This document shows positions 27,685 through 37,131 of a DNA stretch of 64,000 nt, piece by piece. Position 1 is the first letter of the stretch. Every line of letters starts with the position of its first letter. The position numbers and the translations under genes were made by a program. Source of the DNA: Candidatus Deianiraea vastatrix (lineage in GTDB: Bacteria > Pseudomonadota > Alphaproteobacteria > Rickettsiales > Deianiraeaceae); the NCBI RefSeq assembly GCF_007993655.1, contig NZ_CP029077.1:1-64000 (forward strand), in the 5' to 3' direction. Under the pieces are notes generated by a model. That model was not told the origin of the DNA and ran no database searches. It saw nothing but the letters and a program-made list of their open reading frames with translations.

Positions 27685-28950
27685 ATGAATAATATTGCTT
27701 TAAATACATACCTTAAGCATTTTGAGCAGTTTTTCTCTATTGACGGGGTAAATGAAATTGCGATTAATAGGCCGTGTGAAATATGGGTTGAAAAGCGTGG
27801 AGAATTAAGTCGTCATGAGGTTCCAGAGCTTGATTTTAATCAACTTCGTGGGCTTGCAAATCTTGTTGCAAGGTCAACAGAGCAGATGATTAGTGAGGAA
27901 AAGCCTGTGCTTTCGGCAACTCTTCCAAATGGATACCGTGTTCAGATTTTAATTCCACCTGCATGTGAGCAGGGAATGATAGCATATGCAATAAGAAAGC
28001 CATCTTCGCTTGCGTGGAGCCTTGATGATTACGAAAAAATGGGTGCGTTTTCACAGACGGCAACCGCTGCGCAGGAAGATCCAAATGATTTGTTACTATC
28101 GGAGTTTTTAGATCAAGGGGATATAAAGAATTTCTTGCATAAAAGCGTTCTTTGGAAGAAAAATTTGATTATTTCAGGGGGAACGTCAACTGGTAAGACG
28201 ACTTTTGCAAATGCCTTGCTTCGGTCTATTCCGCATGATGAAAGGCTTATTACGGTTGAGGATGCAAGGGAAATTGATCTTTCAAATCACCCAAATCGCC
28301 TGCATTTACTTGCGTCAAAAGGCGGGCAGGGCCGCGCGCATGTAACTGTGCAGGATTTAATTGAGGCGTGCCTTCGTTTACGGCCAGATAGGATTATAAT
28401 TGGTGAGCTTCGTGGGGCGGAGGCATTTAGCTTTTTGCGCGCGATAAATACGGGTCACCCTGGGTCAATTGCGACGGTGCACGCGGATGAACCTGCAATG
28501 GCGCTTGAGCAGTTAAAGCTTATGGTGATGCAGGCTGGGCTTGGAATGCCGCCTGCAGAAATTAAGGCGTATATTCACCATGTTGTTGAGGTTGTTGCAC
28601 AGTTAAAAAGAGCTGCAACTGGCGGGGTTAGGTTTATTTCTGAGGTTTATTTCAAGGGCAGAAAGCCGACGAAGTATTCACGCAATATTGATGAGGCAAA
28701 TGGCGTGAGAGTTGAAGAAGCGGCCGAGATTATTGCAGATGCAAATGCGAAAAAACAGGAGATGCAAAAGGCTGATGAGGCTGAAAAGGAGGCGGATGGC
28801 AGTATACAGGAGACAAGTGGGGAAAGTGTGCAGGATGATAATCAAAATGAAAAGCCAATAATTAAAACAGCACCAGATGGCAGGCAATATCAGGTTGTAA
28901 AGAAAATAAAGGATGGAAAGGAGGTTTTAGTCAAAAAGTGGGTTGCGTAA
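27685..28950 (+). CDS. virB11: Type IV secretion ATPase VirB11
   Basis: VirB11 is a hexameric traffic ATPase at the cytoplasmic base of the T4SS. It shows Walker A GGTSTGKTT near residues 164-172, the ITVEDAREI Asp box, the His box region GSIATVHADEP, and the NTD with EIAINRPCEIWVE. The core ends near residue 340. An extra 80-residue tail follows, rich in Ala, Lys, Glu and Gln, and ends with a possible small beta motif (DGRQYQVVKKIKDGKEVLVKKW). It is not next to other vir genes: virB10 is 7 kb downstream and the virB6-like gene 10 kb upstream. Confidence 0.93.
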   Translation: MNNIALNTYLKHFEQFFSIDGVNEIAINRPCEIWVEKRGELSRHEVPELDFNQLRGLANLVARSTEQMISEEKPVLSATLPNGYRVQILIPPACEQGMIAYAIRKPSSLAWSLDDYEKMGAFSQTATAAQEDPNDLLLSEFLDQGDIKNFLHKSVLWKKNLIISGGTSTGKTTFANALLRSIPHDERLITVEDAREIDLSNHPNRLHLLASKGGQGRAHVTVQDLIEACLRLRPDRIIIGELRGAEAFSFLRAINTGHPGSIATVHADEPAMALEQLKLMVMQAGLGMPPAEIKAYIHHVVEVVAQLKRAATGGVRFISEVYFKGRKPTKYSRNIDEANGVRVEEAAEIIADANAKKQEMQKADEAEKEADGSIQETSGESVQDDNQNEKPIIKTAPDGRQYQVVKKIKDGKEVLVKKWVA

Positions 28951-29082
28951 TGAAGCAGTTATTAGATAATACCTACAGAAAATATAAATTGTAAGCTATA
29001 TTTTATTATTTTTGAAAATAAGTTATAAAAAAATATTGCATATAAATTTTTTTAGTTTAGTAAATTATGAGCTAATTTTTAT

Positions 29083-31386
29083 ATGTTAAGCAATTTAAAT
29101 GACGGACAGAGAAATGCCGTGATGCAAACAGATGGGCCGGTTCTTGTTTTAGCTGGTGCTGGAACTGGGAAAACAACGGTTATTACAAATAGAATTGCCT
29201 ATATCGTGCAAAACAATCTTGCAAGCCTTGACCAAATTTTAGCGGTAACTTTTACAAATAAAGCAGCTGGCGAAATGAGAGAGAGGATAGAGCACATGGT
29301 TGATATGAATGCGTCTTTTGATTCATGGATTGGCACTTTTCACTCAATTTGCCTGAAAATTTTAAAAATTCACTACGAATTAGTTGGGCTGCAAAGGGGA
29401 TTTACTATTGCAGATAGCGGGGATCAAAGGCAGCTTATGAAACGCGCGGTTGAATTTTTTGGATTATCGGAAAAATCTGCGCCAATTAAAATAATAGCAC
29501 ATAACATAGGAAAGTTAAAAGAGGAAAACGTCGATGTTAGCGATAGCTATGCTTGCTCAAAGTATAATCAGGGCGATATTGATATGTCAAAAATTTACCC
29601 GAAATATCAAGAGCTTTTAAGGGCTTCAAATATGGTTGATTTTGATGATTTAATGCTGCTTGTGATTGAAATTTTCCGCAGAAGTCCTGAGGTTTTGTCC
29701 TATTTTCAAGAGAAGTTTAAGTATGTTTTGGTGGATGAATATCAAGATACAAACAAAACGCAGTATAATTTAATATCCATGCTGGTTTCAAGGCATAAAA
29801 ATATATGTTGCGTAGGCGATGATGACCAGTCAATTTACTCATGGCGTGGGGCGGATATTGCAAATATCTTAAATTTTAAGAAGTATTTTCCAGATGCAAA
29901 AATTATCACTTTAACAGATAATTATCGATCAACTCAAGGCATTTTAGACCTTGCATCAAGTGTGATTTCGGAAAACACGAAGCGGTATGAAAAAAACCTA
30001 CAGTCTCATTTAAAAGACACAAGAAGTGTGAAAATCATTGATGTATACGACGATAGACAGGAGTCTGAGGAAATTGCACAAATTATTATAAATTCGCTTA
30101 AAAATGGAGATGTTAATTTTAAAAAAGATATAGCAATTTTACTTCGCACAACTGCACAAATGCGTAGTGTTGAAGAGGCTTTAGTTAAATATTCGATAGC
30201 GTATAAAATAATTGGCGGGGTTAAATTTTACGAAAGAAAAGAAATAAAAGATGCGATTGGGTATATAAATTTTCTGCTTTCTGACTCAAATCTTGTAGCT
30301 CTTGAGCGTGTAATTAATACTCCAAAGCGTGGAATTGGTGAAAAAACCTTTGAAACAATAGTAAATTTTGCGTTTAATAATAATTTGCATATTCTACAAG
30401 CTGTGAGAGTAATGATTGAGCAAAAATTGCTTAGCGGTAAAATATCAGAAAGTCTAGCAAAGATGCTAGATAGCATTCAAAAAGCAAGGCTTGATATGGC
30501 AAGTGGATCTATTTCTATAGCACATATTTGCATAACTTTACTTGAAGATGTTGGCTATATGGAAATGATGCGGGAAGAAGCAAAATCTGACCCAAGTTAT
30601 GAGAAAAAGATTGATAATGTAGATGATTTAATCAATAATCTTTCACGCTTTCCAACTCTGCAGGAATTTTTTGACCATATTTCACTTGTTGCAGACAGCG
30701 ACTCAATTGACGAGACAGATGTTGTAAATGTTATGACGATTCACGCATCAAAAGGGCTTGAATTTGACTGCGTTATTTTGCCGGGATGGGAGGATGGATT
30801 GTTTCCAAATCGCAGAGTTGTTGAGGAATCTGGAAATCGCGGGCTTGAGGAAGAGCGTCGCCTTGCGTATGTTGCAATAACTCGTGCAAAGCGAAATCTT
30901 ACAATTTTAAACGCAACAATGCGGTTTATGTTTGGAAAAATGAATGTTTCGCCAAAGTCACAATTTATAACAGATATTGACCCAAAATTATACGAGAGAG
31001 TAAATAAAACCGGCAGAAGTGGTATTGCAAATGAATATCAAAAGCCAAGATTTGAGGCAAATATTTATCAAAATAATGACTCTTATAATTATAACAGAAG
31101 ATCGGTTGAGAAGGCAATATTTACACATGTTGAAAGACTTGATTCACATGCGCAGTATAGTGGGCATGTGAAGACCGATGCAAGTGATTCAAGAAAAAAA
31201 AGTATAGATGGCAGAAGTTTGGGTGGAGCGGATTACAATGAAAATATCAAACCTGGAGCAAAAGTAAGCCATGAAAAATATGGAAATGGAGAGATTGTCA
31301 AGCAGCTTGGGAAATTTGTTGAAGTGAAATTTACCGATGGCAAAAGGATGATACTTGATAAGTGTTTTTTAAAAGTTGTTATTTAG
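29083..31386 (+). CDS. uvrD: UvrD/PcrA-type superfamily 1A DNA helicase
   Basis: A 3'-5' DNA helicase used in nucleotide excision and mismatch repair. Motifs are complete: motif I AGAGTGKTT near the N-terminus, motif II VDEYQDTNKTQ, motif III VGDDDQSIYSWRGA, motif V MTIHASKGLEFD and motif VI YVAITRAKRNL. After about residue 690 comes a small Tudor-like C-terminal domain (GAKVSHEKYGNGEIVKQLG) as in PcrA/UvrD. The length is 767 residues. A 62-aa ORF follows after 5 bp, and uvrC converges beyond it, so repair genes are clustered though on opposite strands. Confidence 0.93.
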   Translation: MLSNLNDGQRNAVMQTDGPVLVLAGAGTGKTTVITNRIAYIVQNNLASLDQILAVTFTNKAAGEMRERIEHMVDMNASFDSWIGTFHSICLKILKIHYELVGLQRGFTIADSGDQRQLMKRAVEFFGLSEKSAPIKIIAHNIGKLKEENVDVSDSYACSKYNQGDIDMSKIYPKYQELLRASNMVDFDDLMLLVIEIFRRSPEVLSYFQEKFKYVLVDEYQDTNKTQYNLISMLVSRHKNICCVGDDDQSIYSWRGADIANILNFKKYFPDAKIITLTDNYRSTQGILDLASSVISENTKRYEKNLQSHLKDTRSVKIIDVYDDRQESEEIAQIIINSLKNGDVNFKKDIAILLRTTAQMRSVEEALVKYSIAYKIIGGVKFYERKEIKDAIGYINFLLSDSNLVALERVINTPKRGIGEKTFETIVNFAFNNNLHILQAVRVMIEQKLLSGKISESLAKMLDSIQKARLDMASGSISIAHICITLLEDVGYMEMMREEAKSDPSYEKKIDNVDDLINNLSRFPTLQEFFDHISLVADSDSIDETDVVNVMTIHASKGLEFDCVILPGWEDGLFPNRRVVEESGNRGLEEERRLAYVAITRAKRNLTILNATMRFMFGKMNVSPKSQFITDIDPKLYERVNKTGRSGIANEYQKPRFEANIYQNNDSYNYNRRSVEKAIFTHVERLDSHAQYSGHVKTDASDSRKKSIDGRSLGGADYNENIKPGAKVSHEKYGNGEIVKQLGKFVEVKFTDGKRMILDKCFLKVVI

Positions 31387-31391
31387 AAAAT

Positions 31392-31580
31392 ATGAAATAT
31401 AAAGATGTTTTAAGAGATAATGAAATAGATAGTATTGATGACTTAATAGAGCTTTACTATACTTTAGCAAATATTACATCGGAAGATGAAGCGTCTAAAT
31501 TTCTTGGCATTAATGCAGAGGAAATTAAGGTTTTATCTTCACAGATTAATTCAAATCTAATTGCATTAAATGATAAATAA
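31392..31580 (+). CDS. Small hypothetical protein downstream of uvrD
   Basis: A 62-residue acidic, probably helical protein beginning MKYKDVLRDNEI. I chose the ATG at 31392, 5 bp after the uvrD stop, over an earlier in-frame start at 31362 that would overlap uvrD. The tight spacing suggests co-transcription. The sequence has a helix-rich look (SEDEASKFLGINAEEIKVLSS) that might be a small helix-turn-helix-like fold, but no family is recognised. Confidence 0.55.
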   Translation: MKYKDVLRDNEIDSIDDLIELYYTLANITSEDEASKFLGINAEEIKVLSSQINSNLIALNDK

Positions 31581-31587
31581 TAGAGTA

Positions 31588-33381
31588 TTAATCATGAAAA
31601 AAGTCGTATATTGTCTTTGCCACGGCTTCGCTTACCCCTTCAACTTTTTGTAAATCGGATATCGATGCCTGTTTTACAAGCTGCGGCGAGCCAAAATGCA
31701 AAAGCAGGGCTTTTTTTCGCTTTACACCTATATTTGGAATTTCATCAAGAACGGATTTTATCGTGTCTTTATCGCGTTTTTTACGATGTGATGTGATTGC
31801 AAAACGATGAACTTCATCACGAATTCTTTGCAGGTAAAACATTACTTCTGATTTCCTATCTATTTGAATATTTTGCTCATATTTCGTATGAAAAAGCTCA
31901 TTTCCTGCGTTTCTATCTACACCTTTTGAGATGCAAATATAGTCAATATCAAGATTTGCTGCTAAAAGTGCTTTTTTTACGGCCGATAAATGCCCAACTC
32001 CACCGTCTATAAGCCATAAATCTGGGATATTGTCTTGCTTTTTCTCTCTCATTTCAAGAATTTTACAAGCCCTGCGATATAGCATATTTTCCATCATTTC
32101 GTAGTCATTCATTGTATTTACATTCATGTCAAAATTATATTTTCTGTAATTTGACTTGTCAAATCCGTCTTTATTGATGCTTACCATTGCACCTATTGCC
32201 TGTTTTCCAAAAATATGTGAATTATCAAAAACCTCGATTCTTTCTGGGGTTTTGGATAGATTGAAAAGTGCTGCAATTTGGGTCATGAAAGTCTCGTTTA
32301 TTCCACTTGTCGCATTTTGCTGCTCAAGTGAGTTTTTTGCATTTTGATTTGCAAAGCTTACAATTTTTTCAAGGCGTGAGTCTTTTGGGGCTATAATTTT
32401 TGTGGATAGGATTTTTGATAATTCGTTATTATAATTGACATTTTCGGATAAAATAATATATTCAGGAGGCTTGCTTGAAAGGTAAAATTGGTGAATAAAT
32501 TGATACAAGATTTCAGATTTATCAAACTCGCGAATCTCAAAAAAATAAGGCTTGCTGCCAAAATTATATCCATTTCTTATGAAGAACAAGTGAATGCAGA
32601 GCTTGCCTGATTGCTCATGCACACCTAAAATATCCATGTTATCAGTTTCCAAAATTTGTATATTATCAGACATTTGAATTTTCGAAATTGAGCTTATTGT
32701 ATCGCGAATTTGAGCGGCTTTTTCAAATTCCATATCGCGAGAGTATTCTTGCATTTTTTTGCAGAGTTGAGTTTTTAATTCATCATTTTTGCCATGAAGG
32801 AATGAAATTGCTGATTTTATTTGCGTTTTGTATTCTTGAGCTGAGGTTTTTTGAACACATGGCGCTGTGCATCTTTTGATTTGATATTTCATGCATGGTC
32901 TGCTTCTTGTTTTGAATTCAAAATTTGAGCATGTGCGAATTTGGAAAAATTTTTCGATTGCATCTATTGTTTTATATACATCATCCGAGCTTGCAAATGG
33001 CCCAAAATACTCGCCTTTTTCTATTCTTTTACCGCGATGTTTTGAAATTGATGGAAAGTCTTCACCGGTTGATATAAATATTTCCGGAAATGATTTGTCG
33101 TCTTTTAGTAAAACATTGTATTTTGGTTTCATTGATTTTACATTCGACATTTCAAGCATTAGCGCCTCTTCTTCACTGTTTGTTGTAATGAAGCGAATAT
33201 CGCTTATTTGAGAAACCATTTTTTGAGTTCTGACATGGCTTGGATTTAGGTATTGTTCAAGGCGATTTTGGATATTTTTTGCCTTACCGACATAAAGCAC
33301 ATCGCTATTTTCTGAAAGCATTATGTATATGCCGGGTAAGTTTGGAGCAGTTTTAATTTTTTCTTTTAAAACTTCGCTCAT
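31588..33381 (-). CDS. uvrC: Excinuclease ABC subunit C
   Basis: UvrC makes the two incisions flanking a DNA lesion in nucleotide excision repair. The N-terminal GIY-YIG nuclease (GIYIMLSENSDVLYVGKAKN), the Cys cluster region SRPCMKYQIKRCTAPC, the UVR motif (KMQEYSRDMEFEKAAQIRD), the RNase H-like endonuclease core (IEVFDNSHIFG; LWLIDGG) and the C-terminal helix-hairpin-helix (IPNIGVKRKKALLLHFG) are all present. The 597-residue length is normal. It begins 3 bp downstream of the pseudopilin-like gene. Confidence 0.96.
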   Translation of the reverse strand: MSEVLKEKIKTAPNLPGIYIMLSENSDVLYVGKAKNIQNRLEQYLNPSHVRTQKMVSQISDIRFITTNSEEEALMLEMSNVKSMKPKYNVLLKDDKSFPEIFISTGEDFPSISKHRGKRIEKGEYFGPFASSDDVYKTIDAIEKFFQIRTCSNFEFKTRSRPCMKYQIKRCTAPCVQKTSAQEYKTQIKSAISFLHGKNDELKTQLCKKMQEYSRDMEFEKAAQIRDTISSISKIQMSDNIQILETDNMDILGVHEQSGKLCIHLFFIRNGYNFGSKPYFFEIREFDKSEILYQFIHQFYLSSKPPEYIILSENVNYNNELSKILSTKIIAPKDSRLEKIVSFANQNAKNSLEQQNATSGINETFMTQIAALFNLSKTPERIEVFDNSHIFGKQAIGAMVSINKDGFDKSNYRKYNFDMNVNTMNDYEMMENMLYRRACKILEMREKKQDNIPDLWLIDGGVGHLSAVKKALLAANLDIDYICISKGVDRNAGNELFHTKYEQNIQIDRKSEVMFYLQRIRDEVHRFAITSHRKKRDKDTIKSVLDEIPNIGVKRKKALLLHFGSPQLVKQASISDLQKVEGVSEAVAKTIYDFFHD

Positions 33382-33384
33382 TTA

Positions 33385-34581
33385 CTAATCATCTGTACCA
33401 TCGATTTTAATTTCGAGATTACAATTTTTTACACTTGCTTGGCTCATTGATAAATCACCAGAAGAGTATTTAGAATTTGTTATTGCGTATGCTGTGATGT
33501 CTTTAAATAGTGGCATTGTTGTAGCAACCGTTGCACTTGCGGATGATTTATAATTAATGGTAAATCCGCCATCTTTACTTAATAAATCTGTGCAACCATA
33601 GTTTGTTGTAGCAAATACCATTGTTCCAGTTGTGCCAAAAGAGAGATTGTTTGCATAGGTTGCATCTTTTAAGTATGCATATTGAAGTGTAACACTTGAG
33701 ATTATATCAGATCCAATCATTTTACTATTTGGTCCATATGGCAAGCCATCATCTATTTTTGCGTCTATCATATATGCAAGATTTGATGTAATTCTAGAAG
33801 ATTGATTATCTAAAGTGGAAAACATTAGTCCATTAGTGAAAAAATTACTATTTGATGTTAAATTAGTCGATGATGGAAATGACATTTTATTATCTTGAGA
33901 GTATAATACTGTAGCTATTCTTCGAGTACCAGACCATCTTGATGTATAGTTGTAATTTTTATGATACAAAATCGGGCTTGGACCATGATCGCAATATGTA
34001 CTTCCATCGTCACATTTATCTTTATGTATGACATATGCAAGTCCTGAGAAAACTTTTGATGTAATTAAACCTTTCATACTTGCAGGCGTTGCAGAGTATT
34101 GTAAAACAATTGTATTATCTGTAAACGTTGTTGAAGCTCTTGTTCCACTTGCTAGAGATGGCGATAGAAATCCACCCATTACAAGTTGTGCTGTTGCTAT
34201 ACGAGAATTATTACCAACCAGTATGTCACCTTGTGGGCGAATAACTGCATTTTGCTGAACTAGAGTTAGGCCATTTGAGCCTGATTGATCAGATAGTGCG
34301 GCATTTTCCATTGTTGTTACACTTGATTTTAAGCTAGAGTAAATACCAGTCATTGCACTAGATGGTGTATTTCCGGCGTAATATCCAATTGAAGAGTAAT
34401 AATTTACATCTGCTTCTGATATAGATCTTATTTCTCTTACAATACTTGAGACATAGTAGAATGATATTAATTTTTTACCACCTGCAACTGCAATTGATAT
34501 TAAAGCGGAAACGACGATTAGAAATATTATAAGCTGAATAAAGTAACCAGATACTCCTTTTTTAATTTTTCTGCGTTTCAT
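33385..34581 (-). CDS. Pseudopilin-like (type IV pilin-type N-terminus) protein
   Basis: The 398-residue protein starts with a short basic leader (MKRRKIKKGVSG) followed by a hydrophobic helix (YFIQLIIFLIVVSALISIAV) and AGGKKLI. This resembles the prepilin-type N-termini of a rickettsial protein group whose helix is followed by GxxLI. The usual Glu at position 5 of the mature pilin is not present; a Gln lies at about position 4. The rest is a Ser/Thr/Asn-rich, probably beta-rich exported domain with a few Cys residues (CDDGSTYCDHG). It may be an envelope or surface-fibre component. It is 3 bp from uvrC on the same strand. Confidence 0.55.
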   Translation of the reverse strand: MKRRKIKKGVSGYFIQLIIFLIVVSALISIAVAGGKKLISFYYVSSIVREIRSISEADVNYYSSIGYYAGNTPSSAMTGIYSSLKSSVTTMENAALSDQSGSNGLTLVQQNAVIRPQGDILVGNNSRIATAQLVMGGFLSPSLASGTRASTTFTDNTIVLQYSATPASMKGLITSKVFSGLAYVIHKDKCDDGSTYCDHGPSPILYHKNYNYTSRWSGTRRIATVLYSQDNKMSFPSSTNLTSNSNFFTNGLMFSTLDNQSSRITSNLAYMIDAKIDDGLPYGPNSKMIGSDIISSVTLQYAYLKDATYANNLSFGTTGTMVFATTNYGCTDLLSKDGGFTINYKSSASATVATTMPLFKDITAYAITNSKYSSGDLSMSQASVKNCNLEIKIDGTDD

Positions 34582-34688
34582 TTTGTAATAAAATATGGCA
34601 AACTATTGGAACACAAATAATAATAAAAATCAAGGAAAAAAAATAAAAACATTTGAAAATAATATTTTTTGTGTATATAGTGTTTTAA

Positions 34689-35675
34689 ATGATATATTTG
34701 ACGATGCAAGAATACTCTATTTTACTTACAATTTTCCAGATTTTATGCGTCATTTTGCCGGTTGTGATAATGGTTGCATTTTTAGTTTATGCAGAGCGTA
34801 AAATAATAGGGGCGATACAGCTTCGTGTTGGGCCATCTGTTGTTGGGCCGTTTGGAATTTTGCAATCTTTTGCCGATGCGATAAAGGGGATGAATAAAGA
34901 GGTTATTTTGCCGTCTAATTCTGATAAATTTCTGTTTCTTTTTGCACCAATACTGACTTTTTCACTTGCACTTCTTGGCTGGAGCGTTATTCCATTTCAA
35001 AATTTCGTGCTTGCAAATATTGATGTTGGGGTAAGTTACCTGCTTGCAATATCGGCTATGGGGGTTTATGGCATTATAATTGCAGGATATGCAAGTAATT
35101 CGCAGTATGCTTTTTTGGGGGCAATTCGGTCTGCAAGTCAAATGATTTCGTATGAAATAGCTATGGGATTTTGCATATTGTGCGTTCTTGTGCTGTCAGA
35201 GTCGCTAAATTTGACACAAATTGTTAATGCACAACAAAATATGTGGTTTTGTATACCGCTTTTCCCAGTTTTTATCATATTTTTTATTTCAATACTTGCC
35301 GAGACAAATAGACATCCGTTTGATCTTCCGGAGGCTGAATCTGAAATAGTTTCGGGGTATAATATAGAATATTCTTCAATGCCATTCGTGCTTTTCTTTC
35401 TTGGCGAATATGCAAATATGATTTTAATGTCAACCTTCTGCACTATTTTATTCCTTGGGGGTTGGCTTGCGCCTTTTGAAGTTTTGTCATTTATCCCAGG
35501 TCCAATTTGGTTTTTATTAAAAGTTTGCTTCTTGCTTTTTATGTTCATTCTTGTTCGCGCGGCGCTTCCAAGATATCGATACGATCAGCTAATGAAGCTA
35601 AGCTGGAAGGTATTTATGCCTATTAGTTTTGGATATTTTGTGTTAGTTGCAATATTTAAGTATTTTTTTGCTTGA
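34689..35675 (+). CDS. nuoH: NADH-quinone oxidoreductase subunit H
   Basis: NuoH (ND1) forms part of the quinone-binding site of complex I. The 328-residue protein has about eight membrane helices and the conserved loops [29 protein letters not shown] and [22 protein letters not shown]. Starts at 34689 or 34704 are both possible. It is isolated from other nuo genes in this window (nuoJ is at 5.4 kb), which fits the broken-up nuo clusters of Rickettsiales. Confidence 0.95.
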   Translation: MIYLTMQEYSILLTIFQILCVILPVVIMVAFLVYAERKIIGAIQLRVGPSVVGPFGILQSFADAIKGMNKEVILPSNSDKFLFLFAPILTFSLALLGWSVIPFQNFVLANIDVGVSYLLAISAMGVYGIIIAGYASNSQYAFLGAIRSASQMISYEIAMGFCILCVLVLSESLNLTQIVNAQQNMWFCIPLFPVFIIFFISILAETNRHPFDLPEAESEIVSGYNIEYSSMPFVLFFLGEYANMILMSTFCTILFLGGWLAPFEVLSFIPGPIWFLLKVCFLLFMFILVRAALPRYRYDQLMKLSWKVFMPISFGYFVLVAIFKYFFA

Positions 35676-35725
35676 ATTTTGTAATTTTAATCTCACAATG
35701 TTAAAAACGATTGATATTTTTCATC

Positions 35726-37120
35726 ATGCAAGCGAAAAAAGATAATACACCTGCTGAAGATTTGGATGAAGAGGAGGCGGATAGTTCTGGCCAAGGCGCA
35801 AAGGTAAAAAAAGCCAAAATTAAAAGGATGGTTCAAATTATCTTAGCCATTCTTGGTGTTGTTTTTATGTTATATAATGTTGTTTTTAGCAATGATGGAG
35901 GCTCTAAAAAGGATGATGGTGGAAAAGATGAAGAGTCTCAAGTTCAACAGCCACCAGATTTGCCGCAGAATTTTGCTAAAGATCCAATTCCAGATAGTAA
36001 AAACAAATCTGCAGTTGCTCCGAAAGAAATTCAAGAATTTGATGCACAGTCTGCAAAAAATGTTTCAAATCCATCTATTCCATCTGTTTCGGCGCCAGAT
36101 GTTCCGCCATTACCAGATTTTAATTTTTCAAAGCCAGAATTGATTAAAGATAAAAATGCTTTAAAAGACAACAATACAAATATTACTATAAATAACAATA
36201 ATCAACTTCCGCCGCCGCCATCTTTAGATATGCCAAAAATGCCAGATCCAGTTGTAGCAAGCCAACCAAGTAGCGATACTCCTGTGCAAAATCCTGATGT
36301 AGTTGTAGAGGCGAAAAAGAAAGAGATGTTTGCGTTTTCAAATGGAAATTCTTCTGGTTCTCAGTCATCTGGGAAGAAGAAAGAATCAGGTGGAACTGGT
36401 GAGAAAGATTTTATTATATACGATACATCGAAGCTTGTTGAGGTTTCGAAAAATTCGCAAAATCCAAATGCTACAATTACTACAACTGCAAATCTTGAAA
36501 ACACAATTGGGATAGGAAAAATGATGGATGTTGTACTTGAGACTGCAATTAATTCACAACTTCCCGGGCCTGTGAGAGGGATTGTATCAAGAGATGTTTT
36601 TGCTGAGGCTGGTGCTAAAATATTAATACCAAAAGGTACGAGAGTTTATGGTACATATAGTAGCACTGTGACACGTGGACAGTCTAGATTAAATATAACT
36701 TGGAGCAGGGTAATTAGGCCAGATGGGGTTATAATATCAATGTCATCGAGCGCGTCAGATCAGTTTGGTCGCGCGGGAATTGAGGGCGATGTTGATAATC
36801 GATATAGTGAGATATTTAGTAATTCTATATTGTTAAGCTTTGTAACACTTGGAGCAGCAATTGCACTTGAAAAAATTACAGGCAACACAAATGGGCAGAC
36901 GCAGGTTGTAAATAGTAATGGCTCTGTTGCAACAAGTAATATAAATCCTATTAATATGGCGGCTCAGTCTGTTATATCAAATACTACAGATATAGTGAAT
37001 AATTTAACCAATGGTGCAATATCTCTTGCGCCAATTGTAACTCTTCCTCAGGGAACGAGAATAAAAGTTATTGTAAATCAAGATATAGTGGTTCCAGATT
37101 ACAAGAAGCAGACTTTATAA
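35726..37120 (+). CDS. virB10: Type IV secretion core protein VirB10
   Basis: VirB10 spans the envelope and links the inner-membrane T4SS parts to the outer-membrane core. There is a short acidic and basic cytoplasmic N-terminus, one membrane helix (about 36-53), a long Pro/Asn/Gln-rich periplasmic linker (about 60-200) and the C-terminal TrbI/VirB10 domain (GIVSRDVFAEAGAKILIPKG, then GTYSSTVTRGQSRLNITWSR and VTLPQGTRIKVIVNQDIV). I prefer the ATG at 35726 (MQAKKDNTP); a frame opens at 35711. The length is 464 residues. It stands alone, without virB8, virB9 or virD4 next to it. Confidence 0.92.
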   Translation: MQAKKDNTPAEDLDEEEADSSGQGAKVKKAKIKRMVQIILAILGVVFMLYNVVFSNDGGSKKDDGGKDEESQVQQPPDLPQNFAKDPIPDSKNKSAVAPKEIQEFDAQSAKNVSNPSIPSVSAPDVPPLPDFNFSKPELIKDKNALKDNNTNITINNNNQLPPPPSLDMPKMPDPVVASQPSSDTPVQNPDVVVEAKKKEMFAFSNGNSSGSQSSGKKKESGGTGEKDFIIYDTSKLVEVSKNSQNPNATITTTANLENTIGIGKMMDVVLETAINSQLPGPVRGIVSRDVFAEAGAKILIPKGTRVYGTYSSTVTRGQSRLNITWSRVIRPDGVIISMSSSASDQFGRAGIEGDVDNRYSEIFSNSILLSFVTLGAAIALEKITGNTNGQTQVVNSNGSVATSNINPINMAAQSVISNTTDIVNNLTNGAISLAPIVTLPQGTRIKVIVNQDIVVPDYKKQTL

Positions 37121-37131
37121 ATTGGATAAAA

